Positions 36,000 through 43,627 of a stretch of DNA of 64,000 nucleotides are shown here, piece by piece. The stretch comes from Thermogemmatispora carboxidivorans (GTDB lineage Bacteria > Chloroflexota > Ktedonobacteria > Ktedonobacterales > Ktedonobacteraceae). The translations under genes were made by a program, and so were the position numbers. The stretch is taken from assembly GCF_000702505.1 (NCBI RefSeq), contig NZ_JNIM01000001.1, positions 2,170,001 through 2,234,000 on the forward strand, read 5' to 3'. The notes beneath the pieces are model-generated. The model was not told the DNA's origin, did not search any database, and was given only the letters and a program-made list of their open reading frames with translations. The first letter of the stretch is position 1. Every line of letters begins with the position of its first letter.

Positions 36000-37160
36000 T
36001 CAGAGCGCCACAGCATACTTCGCCAGCTTGCGCTCATCAACCTGCACCCCCAGGCCCGGGCTTTGCGGAACCAGCACCGCACCATCTTCGTAGGCCAGAG
36101 GCTCGCTGATAATGTCGTCGAGGTAGTAGACGCCAGCGATCTGCCCTTCCAGAGCCTCCGCCGGACGACTCACCGGGCAGACACTGGCCAGCTCAGCAAT
36201 GCGCGTTGCCGCTCCCAGGTGCAGATTCGCCGCATTGCCCACACCCATCTCGATCGAGCCACCGATATCGCAGCGCAGGCCAACAGCCTCGGCGACCGTC
36301 GCCACCTCGCGCGCGCGAAAGAGGCCCCCTGGCTTGGTGACATAGAGCGAGATCAGCTCAGCAGCCTGCAAAGCGTGGATGCGCAGAATATCCTGCGGCG
36401 TCCAGGCACCCTCGTCCGCCATCACCGGTACCGCCACCTGACGCGCAATCAGGGCCAGCGCCTCAACATCAGCTACCGGCTGCTCGGTGAAGGCCAGATC
36501 AAAGGACTGCATGGCGCGCGTCACCCGGACCGCCTCGCTCACCGAGCGATAGCCCTCGTTGGCATCGACGCGAATCTGAATTCCAGGCCCCAGAGCCTCG
36601 CGCAGCAAGCGCACCAGCTCGATGTCGCGCTCTGGATCAAGACCCGTCTTGGCCTTAATGGTGCGCGCCCCCTCAGCAACCGCACGCTCGGCCTCTGCCA
36701 CCGCCTGGCGGTTCTCCATAATACCCAGGCTGTGAGCGATCGGCAGGCGATCGCGATAAGCCCCGCCGAGCAGCTGGTAGACTGGCACCCCCAGCGCCTG
36801 ACCGGCCAGATCGTAGAGCGCCATATCAACCGCCGCCTTCGCATAGGGATGGCCCTTGACCACCCGATCCATCGCCGCATGCAGCGGGCCAATCTCTAAC
36901 GGCGAGTGGCCGACAATGACCGGGAACAGATAATCGGCGATGATGTGGTGTACCGTCCGCGGCGTCTCGCCGAAGTAGGTCATATGAGCGCCGCCCCAGG
37001 TCGCAATAGCGGGCGCCTCACCCCAGCCGATCAGGCCCTCGTCGGTCTCCAGGCGCAGCAGGAGATGGCTCCCGATCGGCGTCTCCATCTTACTCGCCCA
37101 GTTATGAACCCGGCGCGACGGCAAGGTCACCAGATAGCAGCGATAAGCAGTAATCTTCAC
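36000..37160 (-). CDS. Mandelate racemase/muconate lactonizing enzyme family protein
   Basis: A 386-aa enolase-superfamily enzyme that removes a proton alpha to a carboxylate. Seen: a capping N-terminal domain, TIKAKTGLDPE with the KxK base, VDANEGY with the first metal Asp, FTEQPV with the second ligand Glu, MADEGAWT with the third, and IGGSIEMGVG with the C-terminal Glu. It is closest in layout to MLE/dipeptide-epimerase members. Substrate unknown. It is 16 bases downstream of the M24 gene in the same operon. Confidence 0.9.
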   Translation of the reverse strand: MKITAYRCYLVTLPSRRVHNWASKMETPIGSHLLLRLETDEGLIGWGEAPAIATWGGAHMTYFGETPRTVHHIIADYLFPVIVGHSPLEIGPLHAAMDRVVKGHPYAKAAVDMALYDLAGQALGVPVYQLLGGAYRDRLPIAHSLGIMENRQAVAEAERAVAEGARTIKAKTGLDPERDIELVRLLREALGPGIQIRVDANEGYRSVSEAVRVTRAMQSFDLAFTEQPVADVEALALIARQVAVPVMADEGAWTPQDILRIHALQAAELISLYVTKPGGLFRAREVATVAEAVGLRCDIGGSIEMGVGNAANLHLGAATRIAELASVCPVSRPAEALEGQIAGVYYLDDIISEPLAYEDGAVLVPQSPGLGVQVDERKLAKYAVAL

Positions 37161-37176
37161 CGGCCTGCTCGTCCTT

Positions 37177-38292
37177 TCAAGCGGGGATCACGAACAGCTC
37201 CGAAGCGTCATACTGATCCGTAATCAGCTCGTAGCCGTCTTCGGTCACAATCAGCTCATCCTCATACTGCACGCCCCAACGGTCGGGATACCAGCAGAGC
37301 GGCTCGATGCAAAGGACCATGCCCGGCTGTAAGGTGATATCGGTATAGGGGCCGAGATACGGCTCCTCATGGAGAGTCAGCCCCAGACCATGTCCCAGAA
37401 ACTTGATCGGAGGCAGTCCCCAGCGCTCCATCTGGGCCGCGTAGCGCTGGTAGAGGGCGCGCGTACTCTGGCCGGGACGAATCCCATCGAGGGCGGCCTG
37501 GCGGGCCTCAACCATATGCGACCAGGTGCGTAGCTGCTCCTCACTGGCCTTCCCGACGACAGCGGTCCGCGCCACATCGGAATAGTAGAGCTGACCGGTG
37601 CCAATGACATCGATGCGTACCAGGTCGCCGTAGCGCAGAGGTCTGCGTGTCGGGGCGGCATTGGCCAGACCACTACGCTCGCCGGCGCCAACGACCAGCA
37701 TCGTCAGACGATCGCCGCCATTGGCCAGATAAGCATCGGTAATCAACTGGCCCAGCTCCATCTCAGTCATACCGACGCGCGCCTGCTCGAAAGCCTGACG
37801 AGCTGCCCGCTCTGCCGCCTTGCCGACTGCGCGCAACCTTGCCAGCTCCCCCGGTGTCTTGATCATCCGTAACTCGCTCAACAGCGTGTCGCTGGCCACA
37901 AACGTGGCCCGTGGCAGGGCCTCGCGCAGTGTTTCGTAGCTCTTCTGGGCAATGGCAGTGAGTTCAAGACCGATGCGCCCTTGAGCCAGGCCGGCGGCGC
38001 GCAAACGCTCGGCCAACAGGCGCGTGGGATCTTCGGTAAATTCGTTGTAGGCGATGACCGAAGTAATCGAGGCTGTGCCTCTGACAAAGCTCTCCTCGAT
38101 GTCAACGACAATGATTTCGGGTGCGCCCTGCAGTGGCACCAGGCAGTAGACCAGGCGATGGCGCACGATGGTCTGTGATGGCACGACAACATCGGCTGTA
38201 TAAGCGATGTTCTCGGGCGAAGCGATGACCAGTGCGTCTAGCCCACGCTCCTGCATGGCGACGCGCTGCCTGGCAATAATCTCGCTGGACAT
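37177..38292 (-). CDS. M24 family metallopeptidase/creatinase-fold protein
   Basis: A 371-aa pita-bread-fold protein. An N-terminal creatinase domain (ERGLDALVIASPENIAYTAD) precedes the catalytic domain. The metal ligands expected of the peptidase branch appear as IDVIGTGQLYYSDVARTAVV (two Asp), GHGLGLTLHEEPYL (His), CIEPLCWYP (Glu) and QYEDELIVTEDG (Glu), so a metalloenzyme (Xaa-Pro aminopeptidase type) is more likely than metal-free creatinase. ATG 38292 is chosen from a GAGGAAC ribosome site; a longer frame reaches 38367. First gene of the five-gene operon. Confidence 0.9.
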   Translation of the reverse strand: MSSEIIARQRVAMQERGLDALVIASPENIAYTADVVVPSQTIVRHRLVYCLVPLQGAPEIIVVDIEESFVRGTASITSVIAYNEFTEDPTRLLAERLRAAGLAQGRIGLELTAIAQKSYETLREALPRATFVASDTLLSELRMIKTPGELARLRAVGKAAERAARQAFEQARVGMTEMELGQLITDAYLANGGDRLTMLVVGAGERSGLANAAPTRRPLRYGDLVRIDVIGTGQLYYSDVARTAVVGKASEEQLRTWSHMVEARQAALDGIRPGQSTRALYQRYAAQMERWGLPPIKFLGHGLGLTLHEEPYLGPYTDITLQPGMVLCIEPLCWYPDRWGVQYEDELIVTEDGYELITDQYDASELFVIPA

Positions 38293-38600
38293 AGAGCTGT
38301 TCCTCAATAAGACTGCACCCTGCCCTTCTCCTCGCATGAGAGCGACGTTGCTCCACTGGAGAGGCACTGTGCATAATATGTGCAGTTTGCCTGTTCTTAT
38401 CTTGAACCTGTGATGCGATTGATATGCAGCCAGCTAGCCGGCCTGAGAACGGGAAGCCTTCCTGACGGGAGATCGATTGTCTGCCCATCAGGTCACCCGC
38501 CAGTACAGGCTGACCGAATGATACGGGCCATACCGCCCACCGCCGCTAACGCTGGGTGGGCGTCGCGGTCGGCGTTCGGTCTGGTCGCCTTGGCTGCGAC
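38293..38600. other. Intergenic region with stem-loop
   Basis: 308 bases. CGCCCACC (38534-38541) pairs with GGTGGGCG (38555-38562), a likely terminator for the VOC gene on the minus strand. Near 38370-38386 TGTGCA is repeated with five bases between the copies, and a minus-strand TATTAT could be a -10 for the M24 operon; no good -35 was found. Confidence 0.45.
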
Positions 38601-38969
38601 CTAATCGTGGCACTCGATGCGGACACCGTCAGGGTCGAGAAAATAGAGGGAGATCCCATAAGCGGTTGGCTTCGGTCCATCGACAATCGGCACCCCGGCG
38701 GCGCGCAGCTCGTGCTCAAGCTGAGCAATATTCTCGACGCGAAAGGCCACATGCTCCAGGCTTTGACCCGCTTCCTGGCGGAGGCGCTTCCCTTCCTCGG
38801 ACAGCTCAGTCAGGCCCAGGCCCTCGTGCATAACCACCAGTGGGCGCCCGTCGCGGAAGGTTGTGCGCTCGCGCACATGGAAGCCGAGCACCTCCACATA
38901 GAAGCGCTCGGCGCGCGCCAGATCGCTGGTCTGCAGCAAGAGGTGGGAGACCCCGCGGATCGTTGCCAT
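38601..38969 (-). CDS. VOC superfamily (glyoxalase/dioxygenase) protein
   Basis: A 122-aa single vicinal-oxygen-chelate domain: VSHLLLQTSDLARAERFYVE, VLGFHVRERT, LEHVAFRVENI and FLDPDGVRIECHD. The metal residues His (near residue 9), His in EHVAF and Glu in IEC are all present, as in glyoxalase I, methylmalonyl-CoA epimerase and type I dioxygenases. Its ATG overlaps the tautomerase stop by one base (TAATG), so the two are coupled. Confidence 0.88.
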   Translation of the reverse strand: MATIRGVSHLLLQTSDLARAERFYVEVLGFHVRERTTFRDGRPLVVMHEGLGLTELSEEGKRLRQEAGQSLEHVAFRVENIAQLEHELRAAGVPIVDGPKPTAYGISLYFLDPDGVRIECHD

Positions 38970-39220
38970 TAGCCTCCTCCTTTCTCAGGCGTAGATGGCG
39001 CGTCGCCACCGCCGCCAGGTGGGCCGCTGGCCGAGTCGCGTTCAGTACCCAGGCGCCCGGCCAGGGCCCAGTTTTCCGGTGCAACCTCGTGCAAAATGAC
39101 ATGCAGATGATCGGGGCGCGCCCCAGCATGCTCGACCATCGCCTCTGTGACCGCCTTCACTAAGGCCCGCTTCTGCTCGGGCGTGCGCCCAGGATACATC
39201 TCGATGATCACGACTGGCAT
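38969..39220 (-). CDS. 4-oxalocrotonate tautomerase family protein
   Basis: An 83-aa tautomerase: MPVVIIEMYPGRTPEQKRAL with the catalytic Pro right after Met, then VKAVTEAMVEHAGARPDHLH and a Gly/Pro-rich tail. The family interconverts keto and enol forms in ring-cleavage pathways. The 5' end overlaps the GntR gene by 13 bases and the 3' end overlaps the VOC gene by one base, so the three form a unit. The tail of about 20 residues is longer than usual. Confidence 0.87.
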   Translation of the reverse strand: MPVVIIEMYPGRTPEQKRALVKAVTEAMVEHAGARPDHLHVILHEVAPENWALAGRLGTERDSASGPPGGGGDAPSTPEKGGG

Positions 39221-40047
39221 GGCTCTCGTCCTCCTGTGGCCGGAACAGGCTCAGGCACTGTCGGCCTCGACCGAGATCGAGACCGTTCCTGGTCCTGGTT
39301 ATGCGCGCTACCTGCCTGAGCCTGCCGTCGTGGCGACTCGACATCCTTCAGGACACTCTCAAAGTGCTCGTGAAGTGCCGCCTGAGCTGCCAGAGGATCA
39401 CGCTCCTCGATCGCCTGAATGATGCACTCGTGGTCGTGCAGCGAGCGCTGGAGACGGTCGGGCAGACTGAAGACGACCAGCCGATCGTTGTCGAGTACGG
39501 CATTGAGCGAGAGCAGCAGCTGAATGAGAATGGGATTCTCGCTTGCCTTGACAATGGCACTGTGAAACTCGCTATCGAGGGCTGAAACCTCATCGATCTG
39601 GCCATGCTCGCCGGCGCTGCGCATCCTCTCCAGAATTTTGCGCAGGCGCGTGACCAGTGCCGGACGAGAGCGCTGCGCGGCCAACGCAGCGGCCTTGCTC
39701 TCCAGGGCCTCCCGTACCTGAAGCAAGTGAATCAAGTCCTGACGATGGGCGATGTACCAGGCGCTCCACATGGCAGAGACGCTGTGTTGAGGCACTTCCG
39801 CAGTCACATAGCTGCCACTGCCGTGGCGCACCTCGATGAGGCCGATGGCCTCTAGAGTACTGATAGCCTCGCGCACCATTGTGCGGCTGACACCTAGCAA
39901 CTCCGCCAGCTTGCGCTCACTGGGCAAGCGATCGCCAGGGGCGAAGTGGCCGCCCTCGATCAGTTGCCGTAACTGCTCGGCTGCGCTGCTGCGCGCGGTG
40001 GACAAATGAAGTGGCCTGATAGCCGCTTCCGCTTCAGTTTTGCTCAT
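39208..40047 (-). CDS. FadR-subfamily GntR transcriptional regulator
   Basis: A 279-aa regulator. The N-terminal winged helix reads LRQLIEGGHFAPGDRLPSER, KLAELLGVSRTMVREAISTL and LIEVRHGSGSYV. The C-terminal FCD domain (about 100-235) is helical with LDSEFHSAIVKASENPILIQ and the late LHEHFESVL, which supply the metal/ligand His and Asp. A low-complexity tail rich in Ser, Arg and Pro of about 40 residues follows. It lies between E1/lipoyl genes and the tautomerase, and is a candidate regulator of the long minus-strand run and of the paired operators near 49.8 kb. Confidence 0.93.
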   Translation of the reverse strand: MSKTEAEAAIRPLHLSTARSSAAEQLRQLIEGGHFAPGDRLPSERKLAELLGVSRTMVREAISTLEAIGLIEVRHGSGSYVTAEVPQHSVSAMWSAWYIAHRQDLIHLLQVREALESKAAALAAQRSRPALVTRLRKILERMRSAGEHGQIDEVSALDSEFHSAIVKASENPILIQLLLSLNAVLDNDRLVVFSLPDRLQRSLHDHECIIQAIEERDPLAAQAALHEHFESVLKDVESPRRQAQAGSAHNQDQERSRSRSRPTVPEPVPATGGREPCQS

Positions 40048-40249
40048 CTCTGAGATTCCTCTATCTGTGTAGTCTCATATGCGGTTATACTCCTTGGCAG
40101 ATATATCTTAGTATGACTCCCCGCAACACGTACAGACTCTGGCGGGCGCTCCTTGCTCCCCACTCCGAAGCGCTCGCCTGCAGGCCGAAGAGGGGCAGGA
40201 ACGGCAATGGCCTCTCCCCTGAGAGCGGGCCGGGCGAACTCGCGCGCCG

Positions 40250-40513
40250 TCAGCGGAGCTGAGCGGCTTCCTCCGGGCTGCCAGCCAGGATCAGCAGCGG
40301 CGTGCCCACCGGGACCGTCTCCCCATCGGCCACCAGGACGCGGGCCACCACGCCGCTAAAAGGAGATGTCAGCTCGACAGAGGTCTTCTCTGTCTCCACA
40401 ACTGCCAGGATATCCCCTTTCTCTACCGTATCGCCCTCGCCGACCATCCACTCGACGATGGTCCTCTCTTCCATCGTCAGACCCCACTTCGGCATGGCAA
40501 TGGTTTCTGCCAT
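40250..40513 (-). CDS. Stand-alone lipoyl-domain protein
   Basis: An 87-aa biotinyl/lipoyl carrier domain with nothing else: MAETIAMPKWGLTMEERTIV, then DILAVVETEKTSVELTSPFS, with the lipoylated Lys43 in the ETEKTSVE turn. In ordinary complexes this domain is the N-terminal part of E2. No catalytic E2 domain is encoded here, although the E1-alpha and E1-beta genes immediately precede it. It may act as a mobile carrier for an E2 encoded elsewhere. Confidence 0.9.
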   Translation of the reverse strand: MAETIAMPKWGLTMEERTIVEWMVGEGDTVEKGDILAVVETEKTSVELTSPFSGVVARVLVADGETVPVGTPLLILAGSPEEAAQLR

Positions 40514-40612
40514 AGCGGCTGACTCCTTTCTTCCTCGCCCATCCGTTGCGGCGCCTCACGTCCATATCGTCTGGCTGGCTGATCAGGCGCCGCCACTGCC
40601 CTGACACTGACA

Positions 40613-41641
40613 TCAGCCACCTGATACCGCGCGCACCGTGCTGTGTACCGTCTCGCGTACCCCGGCAGCGATGCGCTCCTCATCGGGAATGACAAACTGC
40701 TCCAGCTCAGGGGCATAGGGCATAGGCGTATTCGTGCCACAGACGCGCTTGATCGGCGCCTTCAACAGCGGGAAAAACTCCTCAGCAGCAATGGCGGCGA
40801 TCTCCGCACAAAAGCCATTGCGGCGTGGGGCCTCCTGAACAATCACCAGGCGCCCAGTCCTCTCCAACGAGCGACGCAGGCCATCGCGATCGAAAGGCAC
40901 CAGCGTGCGCGGGTCCCACACCTCGACAGAGAGACCCTCGCTGGCCAGCATCTCAGCCGCCTTCAGCGCGCGCGGCAGCATATACAGATAAGCCACGAGC
41001 GTGACATCAGTACCTTCGCGAACCACCCGCCCTTCGCCCAGTGGAATCAGGTAGTCCTCTGCTGGCACTGCCCCGCGGCTATTGTAGAGCAGCTTATGCT
41101 CGAAAAAGAGGACCGGGTCAGGATCACGAATAGCGCTCTTGAGCAAGCCCTTAGCATCGGCGGGCGTCGAGGCGGTCACTACCTTCAGCCCGGGTGTAGC
41201 CGTGAACCAGGCTTCCAGGCTCTGCGAATGCTGGGCTGCCGTTGCACCTGCTGTGCCCGTCACCATGCGGATCACCAGCGGCGCGCTCGTCCGCCCTCCG
41301 GTCATGTAGCGAAACTTGGCGGCCTGGTTGACAATCTGGTCCATAGCCAGCGTGGCAAAATCGCTAAACATAATTTCTGCCACCGTTGGCACGCCGAGGA
41401 GAGCCGCGCCGAGTGCTGCCCCGATGACAGCCTCCTCGGAGATCGGCGTATCGAGCACCCGCTCCTCCCCAAAGCGCTGCAGCAGGCCCTGCGTCACGCC
41501 GAAGACCCCCCCTGGCTCACCGATATCCTCGCCAAGCAGCAGCAACGACGGATCGCGCTCCATCTCCTCGGCCAGCGCCTCGCGGATGGCCTGCGCATAG
41601 GTCAGGCGGCGCTCCTTCTCAGCCTTGGGCGTAGCAGTCAT
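40613..41641 (-). CDS. 2-oxoacid (acetoin/pyruvate-type) dehydrogenase E1 beta subunit
   Basis: A 342-aa E1-beta: TYAQAIREALAEEMERDPSL, LLGEDIGEPGGVFGVTQGL, TPISEEAVIGAALGAALLG, FSDFATLAMDQIVNQAAKF, the AQHSQSLEAWF segment with the active-site His, and the C-terminal transketolase domain with VEVWDPRTLVPFDRDGL. It is translationally coupled to E1-alpha (ATGA overlap at 41638-41641). Partner of that subunit, decarboxylating a 2-oxoacid or cleaving acetoin and passing the acyl group to the lipoyl domain. Confidence 0.93.
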   Translation of the reverse strand: MTATPKAEKERRLTYAQAIREALAEEMERDPSLLLLGEDIGEPGGVFGVTQGLLQRFGEERVLDTPISEEAVIGAALGAALLGVPTVAEIMFSDFATLAMDQIVNQAAKFRYMTGGRTSAPLVIRMVTGTAGATAAQHSQSLEAWFTATPGLKVVTASTPADAKGLLKSAIRDPDPVLFFEHKLLYNSRGAVPAEDYLIPLGEGRVVREGTDVTLVAYLYMLPRALKAAEMLASEGLSVEVWDPRTLVPFDRDGLRRSLERTGRLVIVQEAPRRNGFCAEIAAIAAEEFFPLLKAPIKRVCGTNTPMPYAPELEQFVIPDEERIAAGVRETVHSTVRAVSGG

Positions 41642-42678
41642 AGTAAGGCCCTCCCCCCATAGCTTTCAACAAAGACATCCTCAAGTGCCTCCTCGGGCGC
41701 TGGATGCGGCGAGGCCTTGGCAAACGCCACGGCCTCCTCTAGCTCCTGCTCAACCGCCTCATCAAGCGCCTGCAGCTCCTCCTCGGAGCAGACTGTTCCG
41801 GCCAACAGCAGGCGGCGATAGTTCTTGATGGGATCGGCTTCCAGCCAGAAAGCCACCTCCTCGGCGGGGCGGTACTGGCCCATATCCCCTTCGTAGTGAC
41901 CGCGGTGGCGGTAGGTCTTGCACTCGACCAGGGCTGGCCCCCGCCCCTTGCGCGCATCCTCGGCAGCCTTGCTGACCACACGATAGACGTCCAGCACATC
42001 GTTACCATCGGCAATCAGACCGGGGATGGCGTAGGAGCTGGCGCGTGTGGCGATATCACGGATTGGCTGATGCTTGTGCTGTGGCGTAAACTCGCCATAG
42101 AGGTTATTCTCGCAGACGAAGATCACCGGTAGGCGCCAGAGGGCGGCCAGGTTGAGCGACTCGTGGAAGGCTCCCTGATTGGAAGCCCCATCGCCAAAGA
42201 AGGTCACTGCCACCCCATTGGCGCGTCGCGCCCGCGGATCGTCGGGACGATGAACGGCGATCTGGCGCGCCTGCTTGAGGGCCAGACCGGCGCCTACAGC
42301 GATCGGAATGCCGCCCCCGACGATGCCGTTAGCGCCGATGATCCCAAGCTCAATGTTGGCAATATGCAGCGAGCCACCTTTCGCGCGGTTGTAGCCATCG
42401 CGGCGGGCGAACAGCTCGGCATACATGTAGCGCGGATCGCCCCCGCGCGCCAAAATATGGCCATGTCCACGGTGGGTGCTGGTAATATAGTCGTGCGAAC
42501 CAAGCGCGGCGCAGGCTCCCACTGCCACCGCCTCCTGGCCGATGTAGGGATGCAAGAAGCCCGGAATGTAGCCTAGACTGCGCAGCTCCGCCGCCCGCTC
42601 CTCGAAGCGGCGAATCAGCACCATCTTGCGGTAAAGCTCTTTCAGAAAAGCAGGCGAATAGCCAGCCAACGATTGCAC
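41638..42678 (-). CDS. 2-oxoacid (acetoin/pyruvate-type) dehydrogenase E1 alpha subunit
   Basis: A 346-aa E1-alpha: FLKELYRKMVLIRRFEERAA, IGQEAVAVGACAAL, STHRGHGHILARGGDPRYMY, the TPP motif FFGDGASNQGAFHESLNLA with FVCENNLYGEFTP (canonical ENN), and a C-terminal EDVFVESYGG. The HRGH stretch and GGSLH (KGGSLHIANIELGI) match acetoin/pyruvate enzymes. Upstream SDR gene and downstream E1-beta are on the same strand. Unlike the atypical E1-alpha at 13.5 kb, the metal site here is complete. Confidence 0.93.
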   Translation of the reverse strand: MQSLAGYSPAFLKELYRKMVLIRRFEERAAELRSLGYIPGFLHPYIGQEAVAVGACAALGSHDYITSTHRGHGHILARGGDPRYMYAELFARRDGYNRAKGGSLHIANIELGIIGANGIVGGGIPIAVGAGLALKQARQIAVHRPDDPRARRANGVAVTFFGDGASNQGAFHESLNLAALWRLPVIFVCENNLYGEFTPQHKHQPIRDIATRASSYAIPGLIADGNDVLDVYRVVSKAAEDARKGRGPALVECKTYRHRGHYEGDMGQYRPAEEVAFWLEADPIKNYRRLLLAGTVCSEEELQALDEAVEQELEEAVAFAKASPHPAPEEALEDVFVESYGGRALL

Positions 42679-42731
42679 GCTCTCTGCTCCTTCCTGGTTT
42701 GGCCTGCCAGATCTGCCCGTGTCAGATGGGG

Positions 42732-43514
42732 TCAGGCCATATAGAGGCCACCATCGACATGGATCGCCTGACCGGTGATGTAGCTCCCGTCAGGCCCACA
42801 CAGAAAGGCCACTACGCCGGCGATATCCTCCGGCCTGCCCAACCGTCCCAAAGGGATATCCCGGGGGCGTTCACTCAGAAACTGGCCCGGTTGCTTCCCT
42901 TCGCGCACTGCCACCGCGCGGTCGACCTCCTCCAGCATAGCGGTCATAATATTGCCCGGGCAGAGGGCATTAACACAGATGTTGTAGCCGGCCAGCTCTA
43001 CCGCCAATGAGCGTGTCAGGCCCAGCACGCCCGTCTTCGAAGCGCAATAGGCATAGTCGCGCCCAAAAGCCACCCTGCTCATCATCGACGCCTGGTTGAC
43101 AATACGTCCCCAGCGCTGGGCGATCATGTCGGGTACCACTGCCCGAGCGCAGAGCAACTGACCGGTCAGATTGACAGCCAGGCTCAGAGACCAATCCTGC
43201 AAGGAAGACTCCAGGAGAGGAGTATCACGGAAGATCCCAGCGTTATTGATGAGGATCGTGATCGGACCCAGCCGCGCGCGGACCTGCTGTACCCCCTCAT
43301 TGACGCTCTCCTCCCGACTAACATCCAGTTGCACCGGCAGCGCCTCGCCGCCAGCGGCCCGAATCTCCTCAGCCACAGCGGCGATACCCTGCTCATCGAT
43401 ATCAGCCACTGCTACCCGTGCCCCCTCGCGTGCCAGGCGCAGCGCGATTGCGCGACCCATCCCGCGCCCGGCGCCAGTCACCAAAGCCGTGTGTCCTTCC
43501 AACGTCAACATCAT
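42732..43514 (-). CDS. Short-chain dehydrogenase/reductase
   Basis: A 260-aa classical [20 protein letters not shown] (TGxxxGxG), [18 protein letters not shown] (NNAG), [20 protein letters not shown] (YxxxK), and [10 protein letters not shown]. The catalytic Ser is probably the one in NQASMM, a slightly different context from the usual. The C-terminus [13 protein letters not shown] is typical of 3-ketoacyl/diacetyl- or 2,3-butanediol-type members. It precedes the E1 genes, consistent with acetoin or acyloin oxidation, but this is inference. ATG 43514 has AAAGGGGGA upstream. Confidence 0.92.
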   Translation of the reverse strand: MMLTLEGHTALVTGAGRGMGRAIALRLAREGARVAVADIDEQGIAAVAEEIRAAGGEALPVQLDVSREESVNEGVQQVRARLGPITILINNAGIFRDTPLLESSLQDWSLSLAVNLTGQLLCARAVVPDMIAQRWGRIVNQASMMSRVAFGRDYAYCASKTGVLGLTRSLAVELAGYNICVNALCPGNIMTAMLEEVDRAVAVREGKQPGQFLSERPRDIPLGRLGRPEDIAGVVAFLCGPDGSYITGQAIHVDGGLYMA

Positions 43515-43627
43515 TGTTTTCCCCCTTTGCAAGTACATCCCGCGACATGCGCAGCCTATTCAGCCAGCCAGTTCTGTGACCCAGACCCTACCAGGGGCCT
43601 GTCCCTGGCCTCGACCACCAATGCAGG

